A stretch of 64,000 nucleotides of DNA from Chloroflexaceae bacterium (GCA_025057155.1 JANWYD010000005.1:62001-126000); one strand, 5' to 3'; positions 47,484 to 57,063 are shown, counted from the first letter of the stretch. A program made the numbers and translations. Notes: generated from the letters alone by a model not told the origin.

Positions 47484-48517
47484 CAGACGCTCCTTTCATA
47501 TTCCTCGCACCAGGCGCGGATTCGCGCGTACACCGCCGGATCGCGGGTCAGTTGCAAGTGGTCCATCGGCGAAAAACAGGCCACATGGTCGCGGGGCATC
47601 GGATACGGCGCTGTGCCGTCGGGGGGCGTCTCGCGAATGGACGGCACGAGGACCAGCCCGTCGCCGAGCAGAATGGCGACGAGGTGCTTCGGGTCCTCGG
47701 TCAGGGTGGCGACGACCAGATAGTGTTGCGCGCTGGTCAGCCACGGCACGGTCTGGCGCGGGGCGGCGCGCTGGCCGGCCTCTTCGATAAATGGCGGCGA
47801 GCGCAGATCCTTGATCCCCTGACTGCGCAGGTCGAAGATGTCACCGATGAGTCTGGTAATTGGGTTGGGCACGCTATGAAGCACGCGGGCGGCGATGTCG
47901 CTTAGCAGCGCCAGAGGCGCGCCATCGTGAGGGCTGCCCAGGTAAAATGCCTGCCGCACTAATGGAACCCACGGGTCGTGGCGCTGGGCGCCAATGTGGC
48001 AGGCATGCCTGATGACCAGCCCGCCCATGCTGTGGCCGATGAGGACCAGATCCCTTACCGGGAGGGGGTAGGCCGCCAGCAGGGCGTTCAGCAAATCGGC
48101 CAGGCTCTGCCCATTGCGGGCGAGCGCTAGCCCCGTATTGTAGCGCGCAAACAGCGGGGTAAACCCCAGATCCGCCGCCAGTTCCGCGCCGTAGGAGGTC
48201 CAGCGTCCGGAGTTAGACAGGTCGCGGTAGGCCCAGCTGCCCTCGTTGCAGCCCAGGCCGTGGAGGAACACGCACAGCCTCGGGGTAGGACGGGGATGCG
48301 CCTCGAGGAGCGCCGCGCGGGTCAGGGGGAGGGGCCGGTTCCTGACGTACAGCGCCATCTCAATCTCGAGGCCATTTTGCCGGGCCTGGAGATAATCGCC
48401 CACGGCGCCATTGATGATGCTACGCGCCCACGTCGTCCACGGTGTGGCGCAATCCGACGCCGCTGGCTTATCTTGCAACAGGGGCCTCCTTGTGACGAGG
48501 GGGGCAAACGCGACCAT
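47483..48517 (-). CDS. Alpha/beta hydrolase, lipase/PGAP1-like
   Basis: 344 residues from ATG 48517. The oxyanion region is LCVFLHGLGCNEGSW, the nucleophile elbow is VLIGHSMGGLVIRHACH (Ser), with GSPHDGAPLA downstream as in PGAP1-like esterases, an Asp in the LGDGLVLVPS segment and a His in PRDHVACFSPMDHLQL near the C-terminus. No signal peptide, so it acts in the cytoplasm or on the inner membrane face. Substrate is unknown; esters or lipids are likely. It forms a two-gene unit with the 92-residue protein. Confidence 0.82.
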   Translation of the reverse strand: MVAFAPLVTRRPLLQDKPAASDCATPWTTWARSIINGAVGDYLQARQNGLEIEMALYVRNRPLPLTRAALLEAHPRPTPRLCVFLHGLGCNEGSWAYRDLSNSGRWTSYGAELAADLGFTPLFARYNTGLALARNGQSLADLLNALLAAYPLPVRDLVLIGHSMGGLVIRHACHIGAQRHDPWVPLVRQAFYLGSPHDGAPLALLSDIAARVLHSVPNPITRLIGDIFDLRSQGIKDLRSPPFIEEAGQRAAPRQTVPWLTSAQHYLVVATLTEDPKHLVAILLGDGLVLVPSIRETPPDGTAPYPMPRDHVACFSPMDHLQLTRDPAVYARIRAWCEEYERSV

Positions 48518-48856
48518 TCTACCATGCGTGCCGGCGCAGCACAATGGGAGGGATAGCGTTCACGTGTGCTGAACACGTGTTCACTGCAGAGGGCGCGGAG
48601 ATTGGGCCTGGTCCAATCCTCTGCCCTCCTCGGCGTGCTGCGCGGTAAAGCTGAATGAGAACGAATGGGCGCTGCCCGTCTCGCCCGGCTCCTGTCAGGG
48701 TATAATGAAGATCTGCGGCGTGCCGGTTGCAATCACCTATGGGCCTGGGAGAGCGGCAACCTGGCTGCCCCCAACCGGTAGGCGGGCGCATGCCAGCCTG
48801 GCCGGCAGGAGCGAGGGGCAACCCGTTTTTCCCACGTTCACAGTCAAAGGATTGCC
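48518..48856. other. Divergent intergenic region with a TATAAT
   Basis: 339 bases. TATAAT at 48701-48706 on the plus strand probably serves the gene at 48857; its -35 is weak. The stretch 48540-48590 contains ACGTGT/ACACGT inverted elements (AACACGTGTTC near 48570), a possible regulator site. No gene. Confidence 0.45.
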
Positions 48857-49363
48857 ATGAACAACGATAGCTACGACATCCTGCGCCGGGCGGTGATCGA
48901 GGCCCTGGGGCCGCGCCCCACCCCGGAGCGGCGCCGCCAGATCGCCGCCGACCTGCGCGCCCTGGCCGAGCAGCAGACGCGCATGGCCGAGCGGGTAGAG
49001 GCGCGCGGCCCTGAGGGCCAGCCGGCGCCGCAGTGCCGGCGCCCCGCCGGGATGTACGTGCGCGTCCGCCACGAACCCGATCCGCTGACCGGAGCGCGGC
49101 GCATCCGCCTGTTGCTTGGCAAGCAGGCCTGGTTCGATCTGGGCAGCCCGGAGCGCGTCATGGTGCAGCCTGCGGGGGCAGAGATCTGGATCGTGCCGAC
49201 GCAGGCCGCCAGCGGTCTGCGCGTCGAGGCCAGGGTCGGGTTGCCGGGCTGTCTGACGCTTCCCGGCACGCCCCTCGACGGGCTGGCGCCGGGGCGCTAC
49301 GCCGTCACGCTGCGCGCCGGGGCACTGGTGATCGGCGCGCGCGACGAGGAGGCGAGACGATGA
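48857..49363 (+). CDS. Uncharacterised protein with C-terminal small beta domain
   Basis: 168 residues. The N-terminal 60 are helical and charged (ILRRAVIEALGPRPTPERRRQIAADLRALAEQQTRMAERVE). The C-terminal 100 are beta-rich (MYVRVRHEPDPLTGARRIRLLLG, AEIWIVPTQAASGLRVEARVG, GRYAVTLRAGALVIGARDEE). The stretch with EIWIVPT resembles ELWLLPT in the 95-residue protein at 57243-57530 of the hydrogenase operon. AAAGGA precedes ATG 48857. A downstream frame overlaps its stop by ATGA. No function assigned. Confidence 0.6.
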   Translation: MNNDSYDILRRAVIEALGPRPTPERRRQIAADLRALAEQQTRMAERVEARGPEGQPAPQCRRPAGMYVRVRHEPDPLTGARRIRLLLGKQAWFDLGSPERVMVQPAGAEIWIVPTQAASGLRVEARVGLPGCLTLPGTPLDGLAPGRYAVTLRAGALVIGARDEEARR

Positions 49364-49533
49364 ACGCCACTCCTGATCCCGCCGGAGTGGCAGGGCAGGC
49401 CAGCCACGTTCCCGGCCCGTCCCAGGGTCAGTGGATGGGCATTCCGGAGTACCGGATCATTGACCCGCCTGGCCGCAGCATCACGATGTTGCGCCTGGTC
49501 TGTCCGCCATTCAAGAGGTCATCCTCGATCTGA
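49360..49533 (+). pseudogene. Short frame with Uma2-nuclease-like segment, probably a remnant
   Basis: 57 residues overlapping the previous gene by ATGA. Its middle, WMGIPEYRIIDPPGRSITMLRL, resembles the C-terminal core of Uma2 (DUF820) family nucleases, where EYWIVDP is conserved. The rest of that family is missing. A shifted frame continues with SAIQEVILDLTQRMPAFSGG up to about 49590, so a broken longer gene is possible. Confidence 0.35.
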
Positions 49534-49625
49534 CACAGCGCATGCCCGCTTTCAGCGGGGGCAAGCGCGAGAAGAATAAGACGTGCTGGTGATCGCCAGC
49601 CTGAAACACGCCAGGGAACATCCCT

Positions 49626-50459
49626 ATGCTCCCCATCGGCATCTGCCTGCCCGCCTTCGGCACGACCTACGCCGAGGTGCGGCGCGCCGCGCTGGCTATT
49701 GAAGACCACGGCTATGATTCGCTCTGGCTGTGGGATCACTACGTCTCGTGGAACGATCCCCGCGAGCCGGTGCTGGAGTGCTGGACGACCCTTGCCGCCC
49801 TGGCCGAGGCTACCTCGCGCATCCGCCTGGGGCCGCTGGTGGCGAATGTCGCCAATCGCCACCCCGGGCGGCTGGCGAAGGTGGCGGCCACGCTCTACGA
49901 GATTGCCAGCGGGCGCCTGGAGGTGGGCCTCGGCGCCGGGGGCTATGCCGCCGAGCAGGAAGCCTTCGGCATCGACCAGGGCGACCGCGCCACACGCACC
50001 CGGCGATTGGAGGAGACCTTGCAGGTGCTGCCGCTGCTGTGGAGCGGCGAGCCGGTTACGTTTGAGGGGGAACTTGTACGCCTGCGGGAGGCGATCGTAT
50101 CGCCGGGGTTGCATCCCCCGCCCCGCCTCATCGTGGGCGGGCGCGGCGAGGCCCTGGCGCGTCTTGCCGGGCGCTACGCCGACGGGTTGAACCTCCAGTG
50201 GCGCTTCCGCGAGAGCTTCCCGGCGGTGCTGGCCGCCCTCGACGCCGCCCTGGCCGAGCGGGGCCGCGACCGCGCCGACTTCGACCTCTCGCTGCACGTT
50301 GATTGGGCCGTTCTGGCCGCCGACCCCGAGGGCGCCTGCGCTGCCTGGGCCGCCCTCGGCTTCACCCGCGTGATCGCCCTGGCCCCCGTGCCCATCCCCC
50401 TTGATGATCTGGCCCGTCTCGCTCCGGCAGGGCGCAACCCTCCCGGAAGTCCCGCATAA
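49626..50459 (+). CDS. Luciferase-like (LLM class) flavin/F420-dependent oxidoreductase
   Basis: 277-residue TIM-barrel protein of the bacterial luciferase-like family. Family landmarks: IEDHGYDSLWLWDHYV, TSRIRLGPLVANVANRHPGRLAKVAATLYEIASGRLEVGLGAG and PPPRLIVGGRGEALARLAGRYADGLNL. The sequence resembles F420-dependent members more than FMN monooxygenases, but cofactor choice cannot be proven here. Substrate unknown. The C-terminal residues (RNPPGSPA) are encoded by a GGCGCAACCCTCCCGG repeat that begins at 50431, so the natural C-terminus may have been replaced. Confidence 0.82.
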   Translation: MLPIGICLPAFGTTYAEVRRAALAIEDHGYDSLWLWDHYVSWNDPREPVLECWTTLAALAEATSRIRLGPLVANVANRHPGRLAKVAATLYEIASGRLEVGLGAGGYAAEQEAFGIDQGDRATRTRRLEETLQVLPLLWSGEPVTFEGELVRLREAIVSPGLHPPPRLIVGGRGEALARLAGRYADGLNLQWRFRESFPAVLAALDAALAERGRDRADFDLSLHVDWAVLAADPEGACAAWAALGFTRVIALAPVPIPLDDLARLAPAGRNPPGSPA

Positions 50460-50872
50460 GCCCTACCCGCGAGGGTTCGGGATCGTGATGACATCTTCGG
50501 GTTTTATAGCCCACGCATAAGCCCCACCCGCGAGGGTTCGGGAGTTCTCAGGTGTAGGGTTTTCCGGCGCATCCTCGCGTCGCATGCGCCATCCGGGGCA
50601 TTGGGACGCCCAGCTCCCCCCTCTCCCGCTCAGGGAGAGGGGGGCGGGGGGTGAGGATCGTAAGCGCATTGGAATGCCGAAAACCCCTTCTCGCTCGAAA
50701 AACCCTACACCTGAGGGGGTTCCGGGAGGGCGTAGCCCTTCCCGGAACCATCTCTTTCACCCCCCTGTTTGGCGGCGAAGCCCAGGGGCAGGGGCATGGA
50801 GAAACCAGATTTCCCTGTCTTCCCGCTGGCAAAGCGTCGTGGGGGAGGGGCTTGCCCTCGCACGCGACACTC
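50460..50872. repeat. 413-base repeat-filled spacer after hypE
   Basis: Two direct copies of a GCATAAGCCC(T/C)ACCCGCGAGGG element (ends near 50457 and 50515 onwards), ACCTGAGGGGGTTCCGGGAGGGC with an inverted partner (50697-50750), CTCTCCCGCTCAGGGAGAG (about 50622) and GGAGAAACCAGATTTCCC (about 50798). No gene. This is the end of the long hyp/hup operon on the minus strand and of the LLM gene on the plus strand. Confidence 0.55.
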
Positions 50873-51925
50873 TCAGCAGATGCGCGGCAACTGCTCGCCC
50901 ACCTGCATATCCACCACTCGCGTGCCGCCGATGCCCGTGCGCGCCACCACCACCCCCGGGTGCTCGGCGGTGACCTCGCCGATGATCGCCGCCCGCGCGC
51001 CGAGGGGATGCGCCCGCAGGATCGCCAGGGCGCGCTCGGCATCCTCGCGGGCCACCAGGGCCACCAGTTTGCCCTCGTTGGCGATGTAGAGCGGGTCCAT
51101 GCCCAGGATCTCGCAGGCGGCCCGCACCGGCCCCGGCACGGGCAGCGCCCGCTCGTCCAGGCGAATGCCCACCCCGGAGGCCGCGGCGATCTCGTTGAGG
51201 GTCGAGGCCACCCCGCCGCGGGTCGGGTCGCGCAGCGCGTGGACGGCGCAGCCCGCGTCCAGCAGGGCGGCGACCATGTCGTGGAGTGGCGCGGTGTCCG
51301 ACGCGATCGCCGCGCCGAACTCCAATCCCTCGCGCACGCTGAGGATGGCCACACCGTGGAGGCCAATCTCGCCGCTGATCAACACCATGTCGCCGGGTCG
51401 GGCCAGTTCCGGCCCGACCCGCACTCCGTCGGGGATTACCCCTAACCCGGTCGTGCTGACGAATACCCCATCGCCATGGCCGCGGTCTACCACTTTGGTG
51501 TCGCCGGTTACCAGGGTGACACCGGCCCGCCGCGCCGCCGCGCCCATGGTCTCGGCGATGATGCCGAGCTGGTCGAGGGGCATGCCCTCCTCGATGATGA
51601 AGCTGGCCGTCAGGTACAGGGGGCGCGCGCCGCACATGGCCAGGTCGTTGATCGTGCCGTTCACCGCCAGGTCGCCGATATTGCCGCCGGGAAAGAAGAG
51701 CGGGCGCACCACGAAGGCGTCGGTGGAGAGAGCCAGGCGCGCGCCGCCGACCTCAACTACCGCGCCGTCGCCGAGTTGTTCCAGGGCGGCGTTGCGGAAC
51801 GCCGGCAGAAACAGGTGGCGCACCAGGTCCGCCGAGAGCTTGCCGCCGCCGCCATGGCCCATCACGATGGCCGGGTAGTCCCGCAGGGGGAGGGGGCAGG
51901 TCCAGTCCTCGAACGAGAGGCTCAT
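50873..51925 (-). CDS. hypE: Hydrogenase maturation protein HypE
   Basis: Makes the cyanide ligands of the NiFe site by dehydrating the thiocarboxamide on its own C-terminal Cys. 350 residues, full length, ending in the required PRIC with Cys last. The N-terminal ATP-binding region has [34 protein letters not shown] and [15 protein letters not shown] follow. Its ATG overlaps the stop of hypD by four bases (ATGA). It is the last gene of the operon. Confidence 0.97.
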   Translation of the reverse strand: MSLSFEDWTCPLPLRDYPAIVMGHGGGGKLSADLVRHLFLPAFRNAALEQLGDGAVVEVGGARLALSTDAFVVRPLFFPGGNIGDLAVNGTINDLAMCGARPLYLTASFIIEEGMPLDQLGIIAETMGAAARRAGVTLVTGDTKVVDRGHGDGVFVSTTGLGVIPDGVRVGPELARPGDMVLISGEIGLHGVAILSVREGLEFGAAIASDTAPLHDMVAALLDAGCAVHALRDPTRGGVASTLNEIAAASGVGIRLDERALPVPGPVRAACEILGMDPLYIANEGKLVALVAREDAERALAILRAHPLGARAAIIGEVTAEHPGVVVARTGIGGTRVVDMQVGEQLPRIC

Positions 51926-53037
51926 CGCGCGACCTCCACGTCCCCGGCGGGGATAAAGCGCCCGTACTGGTAGTAGGCTGCGCAGGCGCCCTCACTGGAG
52001 ACCATCGTGGCTCCCAGGGGGGTGCGAGGGGTGCACTGCTTGCCAAAGGCGGGGCACTGGTTGGGCTTGAGCAGCCCCTGGAGCACCTCGCCGCTGCGGC
52101 ACAGGGGCGACTCGGCGGTGTTGATGTGGCCCACCTCGAAGCGCGCCTCGGCGTCGAAGCGCCGGTAGCGCTCGCGCAGACGCCAGCCGCTCTGGGGAAT
52201 CATACCGATGCCCCGCCAGGTCCGGTCGGTGACCTCGAAGACCTGCTCGAGCACCGCCTGGGCGGGCTGGTTGCCCTCGGGCCGCACCGCCCGCGGATAG
52301 GCGTTCTCCAGCTCGGCGCGCCCGGCTTCGAGTTGCGTCACCGCCCGGCGAATGCCCTCCAGAATATCCAGCGGCTCGAAGCCCGTCACCACAATCGGCA
52401 CGCCGTAGCGTTCGACCAGCGGCCCGTACTGCCAGGTGCCCATGACGCTGCACACGTGACCGGCGGCCAGGAAGGCCTGCACGCGGTTCCTGGGCGACTC
52501 CATAATCGCGCTGATCGCCGGCGGCACCAGCACGTGCGAGACCAGCATCGAGAAGTTGGTCAGCCCCAGCCGTTCGGCCTGCACGACGGCCATGGCGTTG
52601 GCGGGCGCAGTGGTCTCGAAGCCGATGCCAAAGAACACCACCTCGCGGTCGGGGCGCTGCTGGGCCAGCCGCACCGCGTCGAGCGGCGAGTAGACGATCC
52701 GCACGTCACCGCCACTGCTCTTCACCTGAAACAGGTCGCTATTACTGCCGGGCACCCGCAGCATATCGCCAAAGGAGCAGAAGGTCACCTCGGGACGAGC
52801 GGCAATCGCCAGGGCTTTATCAATGATCTCCAGCGGCGTCACGCAGACCGGGCAGCCCGGGCCGTGGATCAGTTCGATCTCCGGCGGGAGCAACTGATCA
52901 ATGCCGTTGCGGATGATCGAGTGGGTCTGGCCGCCACAGACCTCCATAATCGCCCAGGGCCGGGTGATGACGCGCCGGATCTCCTCGAGTAGCCGGGCGG
53001 CCACCTCGGGATTGCGGAACTCATCGAGGTACTTCAC
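51922..53037 (-). CDS. hypD: Hydrogenase maturation protein HypD
   Basis: [4Fe-4S] scaffold on which, with HypC and HypE, the Fe(CN)2CO unit is assembled. 371 residues with the conserved motifs [21 protein letters not shown] (catalytic Cys pair), [11 protein letters not shown] and the C-terminal cluster cysteines in [38 protein letters not shown]. It overlaps hypC and hypE by short ATGA-type overlaps, so the three are translated in step. Confidence 0.97.
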   Translation of the reverse strand: MKYLDEFRNPEVAARLLEEIRRVITRPWAIMEVCGGQTHSIIRNGIDQLLPPEIELIHGPGCPVCVTPLEIIDKALAIAARPEVTFCSFGDMLRVPGSNSDLFQVKSSGGDVRIVYSPLDAVRLAQQRPDREVVFFGIGFETTAPANAMAVVQAERLGLTNFSMLVSHVLVPPAISAIMESPRNRVQAFLAAGHVCSVMGTWQYGPLVERYGVPIVVTGFEPLDILEGIRRAVTQLEAGRAELENAYPRAVRPEGNQPAQAVLEQVFEVTDRTWRGIGMIPQSGWRLRERYRRFDAEARFEVGHINTAESPLCRSGEVLQGLLKPNQCPAFGKQCTPRTPLGATMVSSEGACAAYYQYGRFIPAGDVEVAR

Positions 53038-53300
53038 GCCGTTGCCTCCTCATCGTCCTGGCGCAACTCCTCTTCGAGCATGCCCAGTTCATGAAACAGC
53101 GCCAGGGTCTCTTTCGCCGATTGCTCATCAAGTTGCGTAATCGCGAAGCCGACGTGGACGATGGTGTAATCGCCGACCTGGATGTCGGGCAGGTAGCTCA
53201 GGCAGACATCCTTGACAATGCCATCGAAGTCTACCTTGCCCATGCGCACGCCGTCAACGTCGCTAATGGCAATCACCCTGCCGGGGATGCCCAGGCACAT
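53034..53300 (-). CDS. hypC: Hydrogenase maturation chaperone HypC
   Basis: Carries the Fe(CN)2CO group with HypD and delivers it to the hydrogenase large subunit. 88 residues starting MCLGIPGRV. Function requires Cys as residue 2, which fixes the start at ATG 53300 rather than the GTG one codon upstream. It continues with [33 protein letters not shown], the usual HypC core. The start overlaps the stop of the NHL gene (TGATG). Confidence 0.96.
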   Translation of the reverse strand: MCLGIPGRVIAISDVDGVRMGKVDFDGIVKDVCLSYLPDIQVGDYTIVHVGFAITQLDEQSAKETLALFHELGMLEEELRQDDEEATA

Positions 53301-54427
53301 CACCCACCTCCTTTCCCGGGGCCATCGAGTGTCCAGATCATAACACGATTATTGCCCGAATCGGCGATTGCCAGGCGCCGATGGTGCAACCAGAGACCGT
53401 AGGGCCAGCAGAGGGTATCGGAGGCGACGGCGCGCCAGCGGTTTTCTCCGTGGTCGTCGAAGTTGGCCTGGCCCAGCACCACATCGGCGGGCGCGAAGGC
53501 CCCCCTCCGCGGCGCGTGGTTCCAGAGCAGCACGCGGTTGTTGGCGGTATCGGCCACGGCCAGGCGCTGGCCTTCGAGGGCCAGGGCGTAGGGAAAGCGC
53601 AGGCGGCGGGGGCCCTGGGGCACGTGGGCCAGTTCGCTGCTGCTGGCAAAATCGGGCTGGCCGAGCACCAGATCGGCCGGGCGGTCGGCTTCAGGCGGGG
53701 GCGACCAGCCCAGCACGCGGTGGTTGCCCGCGTCGGCGACGTAGAGCGTAGTTGCGTCGCCAGCGATGGCGTGCGGCCAGCGGAAACTGGCCGGACCGGG
53801 GGGGCCGCCCCGGTTCTCGTCGTGGGCGGTGGGCATGGGCTGGCCCAGGATCAGATCGGGCGCGCGACCGGGTTCCGGCAGGCCGCGCCAGCCCAGCACG
53901 CGCCGGTTGCCGGTGTCGGCGACGTAGAACCACCCGGCGCTCCAGCCGAGGCCGTAGGGCCAGTAGAGGCTCAGTGCGTCGGGCGCGCCGCCGCGGTTTG
54001 GCTCAACTGCGTTGAGGCCGGTCTGGCCGAGGGCGTAGTCAGGTGGCTCGGCCAGGCGTTCCGGCACACGTTCCCACACCAGCACGCGGTGGTGCCAGGC
54101 ATCGGCGACATAGAGCCGCCCGGCGACCACCAGCACCCCGGTGGGCAGGTGCATGCCATTGGCCGGGCCGCGCCCGCCTGCGGCGGGCCCCTCGCTGGTA
54201 AAATCCGGCTGGCCCAGCACCACGTCGGCGGGCGCGCCGTTATGGTCGGGCAGCCCGCGCCAGATCAACACGCGATGGTTGCCCGTATCGGCCACTACCA
54301 GCCGCTCATCATCCAGGTAGACCCCGCGGGGCGCGTAGAGTTGCGCGGGGGTGGGCCGGGCCGCGGGCAGCGCCAGCCCCCCCGGTGATTCGGCCCCCAG
54401 GCGCAGAGAGGGTGTCCAGTTGGCCAT
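53300..54427 (-). CDS. NHL-repeat beta-propeller protein of the hydrogenase operon
   Basis: 375 residues forming six NHL repeats, each ending in a variant of VADTGNHRVLIW: VADTGNHRVLIW, VADAWHHRVLVW, VADTGNRRVLGW, VADAGNHRVLGW, VADTANNRVLLW and IADSGNNRVMIW. Between them a second motif recurs (ADVVLGQPDF, YALGQTGLN, LILGQPMP, LVLGQPDF, VVLGQANF). No signal peptide, so it is cytoplasmic. NHL proteins accompany group 2a hydrogenases in actinobacteria and other phyla (recalled); a role as scaffold in assembly or electron transfer is inferred. Confidence 0.88.
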   Translation of the reverse strand: MANWTPSLRLGAESPGGLALPAARPTPAQLYAPRGVYLDDERLVVADTGNHRVLIWRGLPDHNGAPADVVLGQPDFTSEGPAAGGRGPANGMHLPTGVLVVAGRLYVADAWHHRVLVWERVPERLAEPPDYALGQTGLNAVEPNRGGAPDALSLYWPYGLGWSAGWFYVADTGNRRVLGWRGLPEPGRAPDLILGQPMPTAHDENRGGPPGPASFRWPHAIAGDATTLYVADAGNHRVLGWSPPPEADRPADLVLGQPDFASSSELAHVPQGPRRLRFPYALALEGQRLAVADTANNRVLLWNHAPRRGAFAPADVVLGQANFDDHGENRWRAVASDTLCWPYGLWLHHRRLAIADSGNNRVMIWTLDGPGKGGG

Positions 54428-54454
54428 TTCTTTACCTTCGCGAGCGCTGCGGAG

Positions 54455-54556
54455 GCGGGGAGGCGGGGAGGTGTGGAATAATCACCTCTACATCTCCACA
54501 CCTCCACACCTCCACACCTCCACACCTCCACACCTCCACACCTCCACACCTCCCTG
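54455..54556. repeat. Octamer tandem repeat CTCCACAC between NHL and NifU-Rieske genes
   Basis: About seven to eight head-to-tail CTCCACAC units (54495-54553), preceded by a short opposed GGGGAGGTGTGGAATAAT arm. Same family as the hairpins at 20861, 37655 and 60703 but dominated by one arm, so it looks expanded by slippage. Confidence 0.85.
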
Positions 54557-54560
54557 CCCT

Positions 54561-55415
54561 TCACTCCGCCAGCCGTACCCAGATCACGCCCTCCTCAACA
54601 CGCAGCGGAAAAGGTTCGAGTTGGGCCTGGGGCGCGGTGAGGCATTCGCCGCTGCCAGCGTCGAAGCAAAACCCGTGCCAGGGGCAGGTGAGCGTGCCCG
54701 CGGCAGGATCGAGCAGCCCGCCATCGAGGGGCAGGCCCTGGTGGGCGCAGGCATTGCGGAAGGCGCTGAGGCGGTGATCGAGGTTGATAATCAGCGCCTC
54801 AACCGGTCCAGCGCGCAGGGCGACCATCGTGCCGGGAGGCACGTCCTCCACACGGGGGCCGCGGGTCCAGCCGGTCTCGGCCCTGACGCTGATCGCCTCA
54901 GGGCGGATCAGCGCCGGGCCTGGTTCGTTCGGTAGCACCTCGACCTCGCGGATCTCGGGGATCTGGCTGAGAATCGCCTCCTCGACCCCCTCGCGCAGCG
55001 TCACCGCCGACATCGAGCAGCCGTTGCAGGCTCCGTGGAGGTGCACGAAGACCGTCGCCTCGCGCACCTCGACCAGTTCCACGTCGCCGCCGTGGGATTG
55101 CATAAAGGGCCGGACCTGTTCCAGCACCCGGGCGACGCGGGTCGCCAGGTCGAGCCGCACCAGCCCGTGCATAGCGAAGAGGGCGTAGACCAGGGGATCG
55201 TCAACCAGTTCAAAGAGCAGTTCTTTGCCGCGCGGGTCAGCCTTGAGCCGCTGGATGATCGTTGTCAGGCCAGCCTTGTGGAAGGCTTCAATGGCCTGTT
55301 TGAGGGCAATGGCTCGGTCGCGGGCGCCAGCATCGAGCGCGCGCACCTCGGCCATTGCCCGGTCTACCCGTTCGGCAAGGGTTTCAAGCGTTTCAGGCTG
55401 CCGGGTGACCGTCAC
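54561..55415 (-). CDS. NifU-like Fe-S domain fused to a Rieske domain
   Basis: 284 residues. The N-terminal 90 are helical. Residues about 95-175 are a NifU C-terminal-type scaffold with GACNGCSMSAVTLREGVEEAI (CxxC). Residues about 185-282 are a Rieske ferredoxin with CAHQGLPLDGG (C-x-H) and CPWHGFCFD (C-x2-H). The combination suggests a dedicated electron carrier or cluster donor of the hydrogenase. The same fusion occurs in huc/hup-type operons of actinobacteria (from memory). It lies between orf115 and the NHL gene. Direct partner is not shown. Confidence 0.9.
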   Translation of the reverse strand: MTVTRQPETLETLAERVDRAMAEVRALDAGARDRAIALKQAIEAFHKAGLTTIIQRLKADPRGKELLFELVDDPLVYALFAMHGLVRLDLATRVARVLEQVRPFMQSHGGDVELVEVREATVFVHLHGACNGCSMSAVTLREGVEEAILSQIPEIREVEVLPNEPGPALIRPEAISVRAETGWTRGPRVEDVPPGTMVALRAGPVEALIINLDHRLSAFRNACAHQGLPLDGGLLDPAAGTLTCPWHGFCFDAGSGECLTAPQAQLEPFPLRVEEGVIWVRLAE

Positions 55416-55487
55416 GGAATCTCCCTTCTAGCAGGAGGTGTAGGGCAATCAGATTCCCTGCTCGCCAACCGCGCCCGCAACAACCTC

Positions 55488-55835
55488 TCAGGGTCGCTCC
55501 AGCGTCTCGATGGTCTTCGTAGCGAGAAGGTCGGCGAAAGCGCGGCGAGCCATCTGTTGCAGCATCGTTTCAACGGCGCCGGCCTCAGGCGGAGCGACGT
55601 GGCGGCGCGCGAGGGCCTGGAGGACAAAACACGCTCCCCCCGGTGTGTCGAGCAGAAAATCGCGAAAGATCGCCTCCACGAACTGGTCAAGCCAGACGCC
55701 TTCGCCCTGCGGATTGGCGCGCAGGCGCGCAAGGGCGGTTGCCGCGCCCTGGTTGCGTTGCACCAGACGCTCGGCGAAGCGCTCGACCGCGAGGGTGAGC
55801 AACAGGTCAAACTGCTGGCGCTGATACGCCTCCAT
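55488..55835 (-). CDS. Uncharacterised 115-residue protein of the hydrogenase operon
   Basis: All-helical prediction, no cysteines except one in the middle (GGACFVLQALA), no membrane segment. Starts MEAYQRQQFDLLLTLAVERFAERLVQRNQG. Its start lies inside the end of the TPR gene (29-base overlap), so translation is probably coupled. No family recognised; possibly a structural or assembly factor of the group 2a enzyme. Confidence 0.65.
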   Translation of the reverse strand: MEAYQRQQFDLLLTLAVERFAERLVQRNQGAATALARLRANPQGEGVWLDQFVEAIFRDFLLDTPGGACFVLQALARRHVAPPEAGAVETMLQQMARRAFADLLATKTIETLERP

Positions 55836-57063
55836 CGCGGTGCGCCTCCTGCTGCGCCGCTATACGGCGTTCGATTTCTCCGAGTGTCTCGCGAACAGTC
55901 GCGGCGGCCTCGTGGTCGCCGCCAGTGGCGAAGAGCCTGGCCGCCTCTTGCAGTTTTGGCTGTGCGTGGGTAAAGATGCCCAGATGGGCCAGGGCGTTGC
56001 CCTGGTTGGCCAGCACGCGCCCGTATCCGAGGGGATCAGCATCGGGGTCGCGGGTGGCCAGCACCTCCTCGTACAACGCAATCGCCTCGGCCAGATGTTC
56101 CTCGGGCCGGGCGGAGGGCAGGTATTGCAGCGCATTGGCCAGGTTCAGGCGGACGCTGCTCCACAACCACGGATGGCCCTCGGGCGTAACCGTGTTGAGG
56201 GCCTCGCGCAGGGCCTGCACGGCGATAGCCATGCGCAACTGATCGCTGGCCTCCGTGAGGGGCATAGCCAGGTAAGCCAGGGCCAGGTTATTCTGCGCCA
56301 GGGCGTACATGTCGGGATGGGTCGCCCGCTTGAAGAACCGCAGAGCCTCCTGGTAGCATTTGACTGCTTCGAGGAGCGGGGCGCGCTGGTCACCGGCGCG
56401 CTCCTGGTAGAGCATTCCCAGATTGAGCCAGGCGTGGGCGCGCGCATCCTCCAGACCGCTGCCGGCCAGCAGGGCCAGCCCCTGGCGGTAGTGCTGGATC
56501 GCCAGCGCCTCGGCCCCGGGGCGCCTGAGCTGCGTCTCGGCGAGGGTGAGGTGCGACTGCGCTGCCAGCAGGGGCGAAACAGGGGTGGCGCAGGCGATAG
56601 CGGCCTCGAGATCGACCTCAGCTGCGGCGGGCGCGTCCCGCTCCAGGGCTGCGGCAGCGCGGGCCATCAGCACGAAGGCGCGCACCTCGCCGGTGGCCTC
56701 GGCGGGGTCGGGTGGCTGACCGGCCAGACCGAGGGTGTAAGCCGCCACCTCAACGAGCAGCCTCAGTTCACCCTGCGCCTCGGCGCGGAGCGCGGCGTAC
56801 AGCGCCGGGTCGCCGCTGAGCACGAAGCGGTTGTAGCGCGCTTCAGGCAAGGGATCGCCCTCCAGGGCGGCCAGGGCGTCGGGCGTGTCGCCAGCGCAGG
56901 CGCAGGCAAAGAAACGCCAGGCATCCGGCAGCGTGTCGGGAACGCGGCCACACAGCAGTTCGGCAAGCGCCGCTTCCCCTCCGGCGATGGGCGGCAACAC
57001 CAGATGGCCCGCTGGCAGCGGAAAAATGCCCAGAGGTTGGGGGCGAACAGTAAGATCATTCAT
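55807..57063 (-). CDS. TPR-repeat protein of the hydrogenase operon
   Basis: 418 residues of tandem helical repeats. Recognisable TPR units include AIQHYRQGLALLAGSGLEDARAHAWLNLGMLYQE, AVKCYQEALRFFKRATHPDMYALAQNNLALAYL and AIALYEEVLATRDPDADPLGYGRVLANQGNALAHLG. The N-terminal 130 residues are divergent (PLPAGHLVLPPIAGGEAALAELLCGRVPD). TPR proteins mediate protein contacts, so a chaperone or scaffold role in hydrogenase assembly is likely (inference). ATG 57063 and 57069 are both possible. It sits between orf95 and orf115. Confidence 0.85.
   Translation of the reverse strand: MNDLTVRPQPLGIFPLPAGHLVLPPIAGGEAALAELLCGRVPDTLPDAWRFFACACAGDTPDALAALEGDPLPEARYNRFVLSGDPALYAALRAEAQGELRLLVEVAAYTLGLAGQPPDPAEATGEVRAFVLMARAAAALERDAPAAAEVDLEAAIACATPVSPLLAAQSHLTLAETQLRRPGAEALAIQHYRQGLALLAGSGLEDARAHAWLNLGMLYQERAGDQRAPLLEAVKCYQEALRFFKRATHPDMYALAQNNLALAYLAMPLTEASDQLRMAIAVQALREALNTVTPEGHPWLWSSVRLNLANALQYLPSARPEEHLAEAIALYEEVLATRDPDADPLGYGRVLANQGNALAHLGIFTHAQPKLQEAARLFATGGDHEAAATVRETLGEIERRIAAQQEAHRDGGVSAPAV

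Noticed and set aside
54481-54556. CRISPR-like array
   Set aside because: The CTCCACAC units are head-to-tail without spacers and belong to the octamer hairpin family; no cas genes are present.
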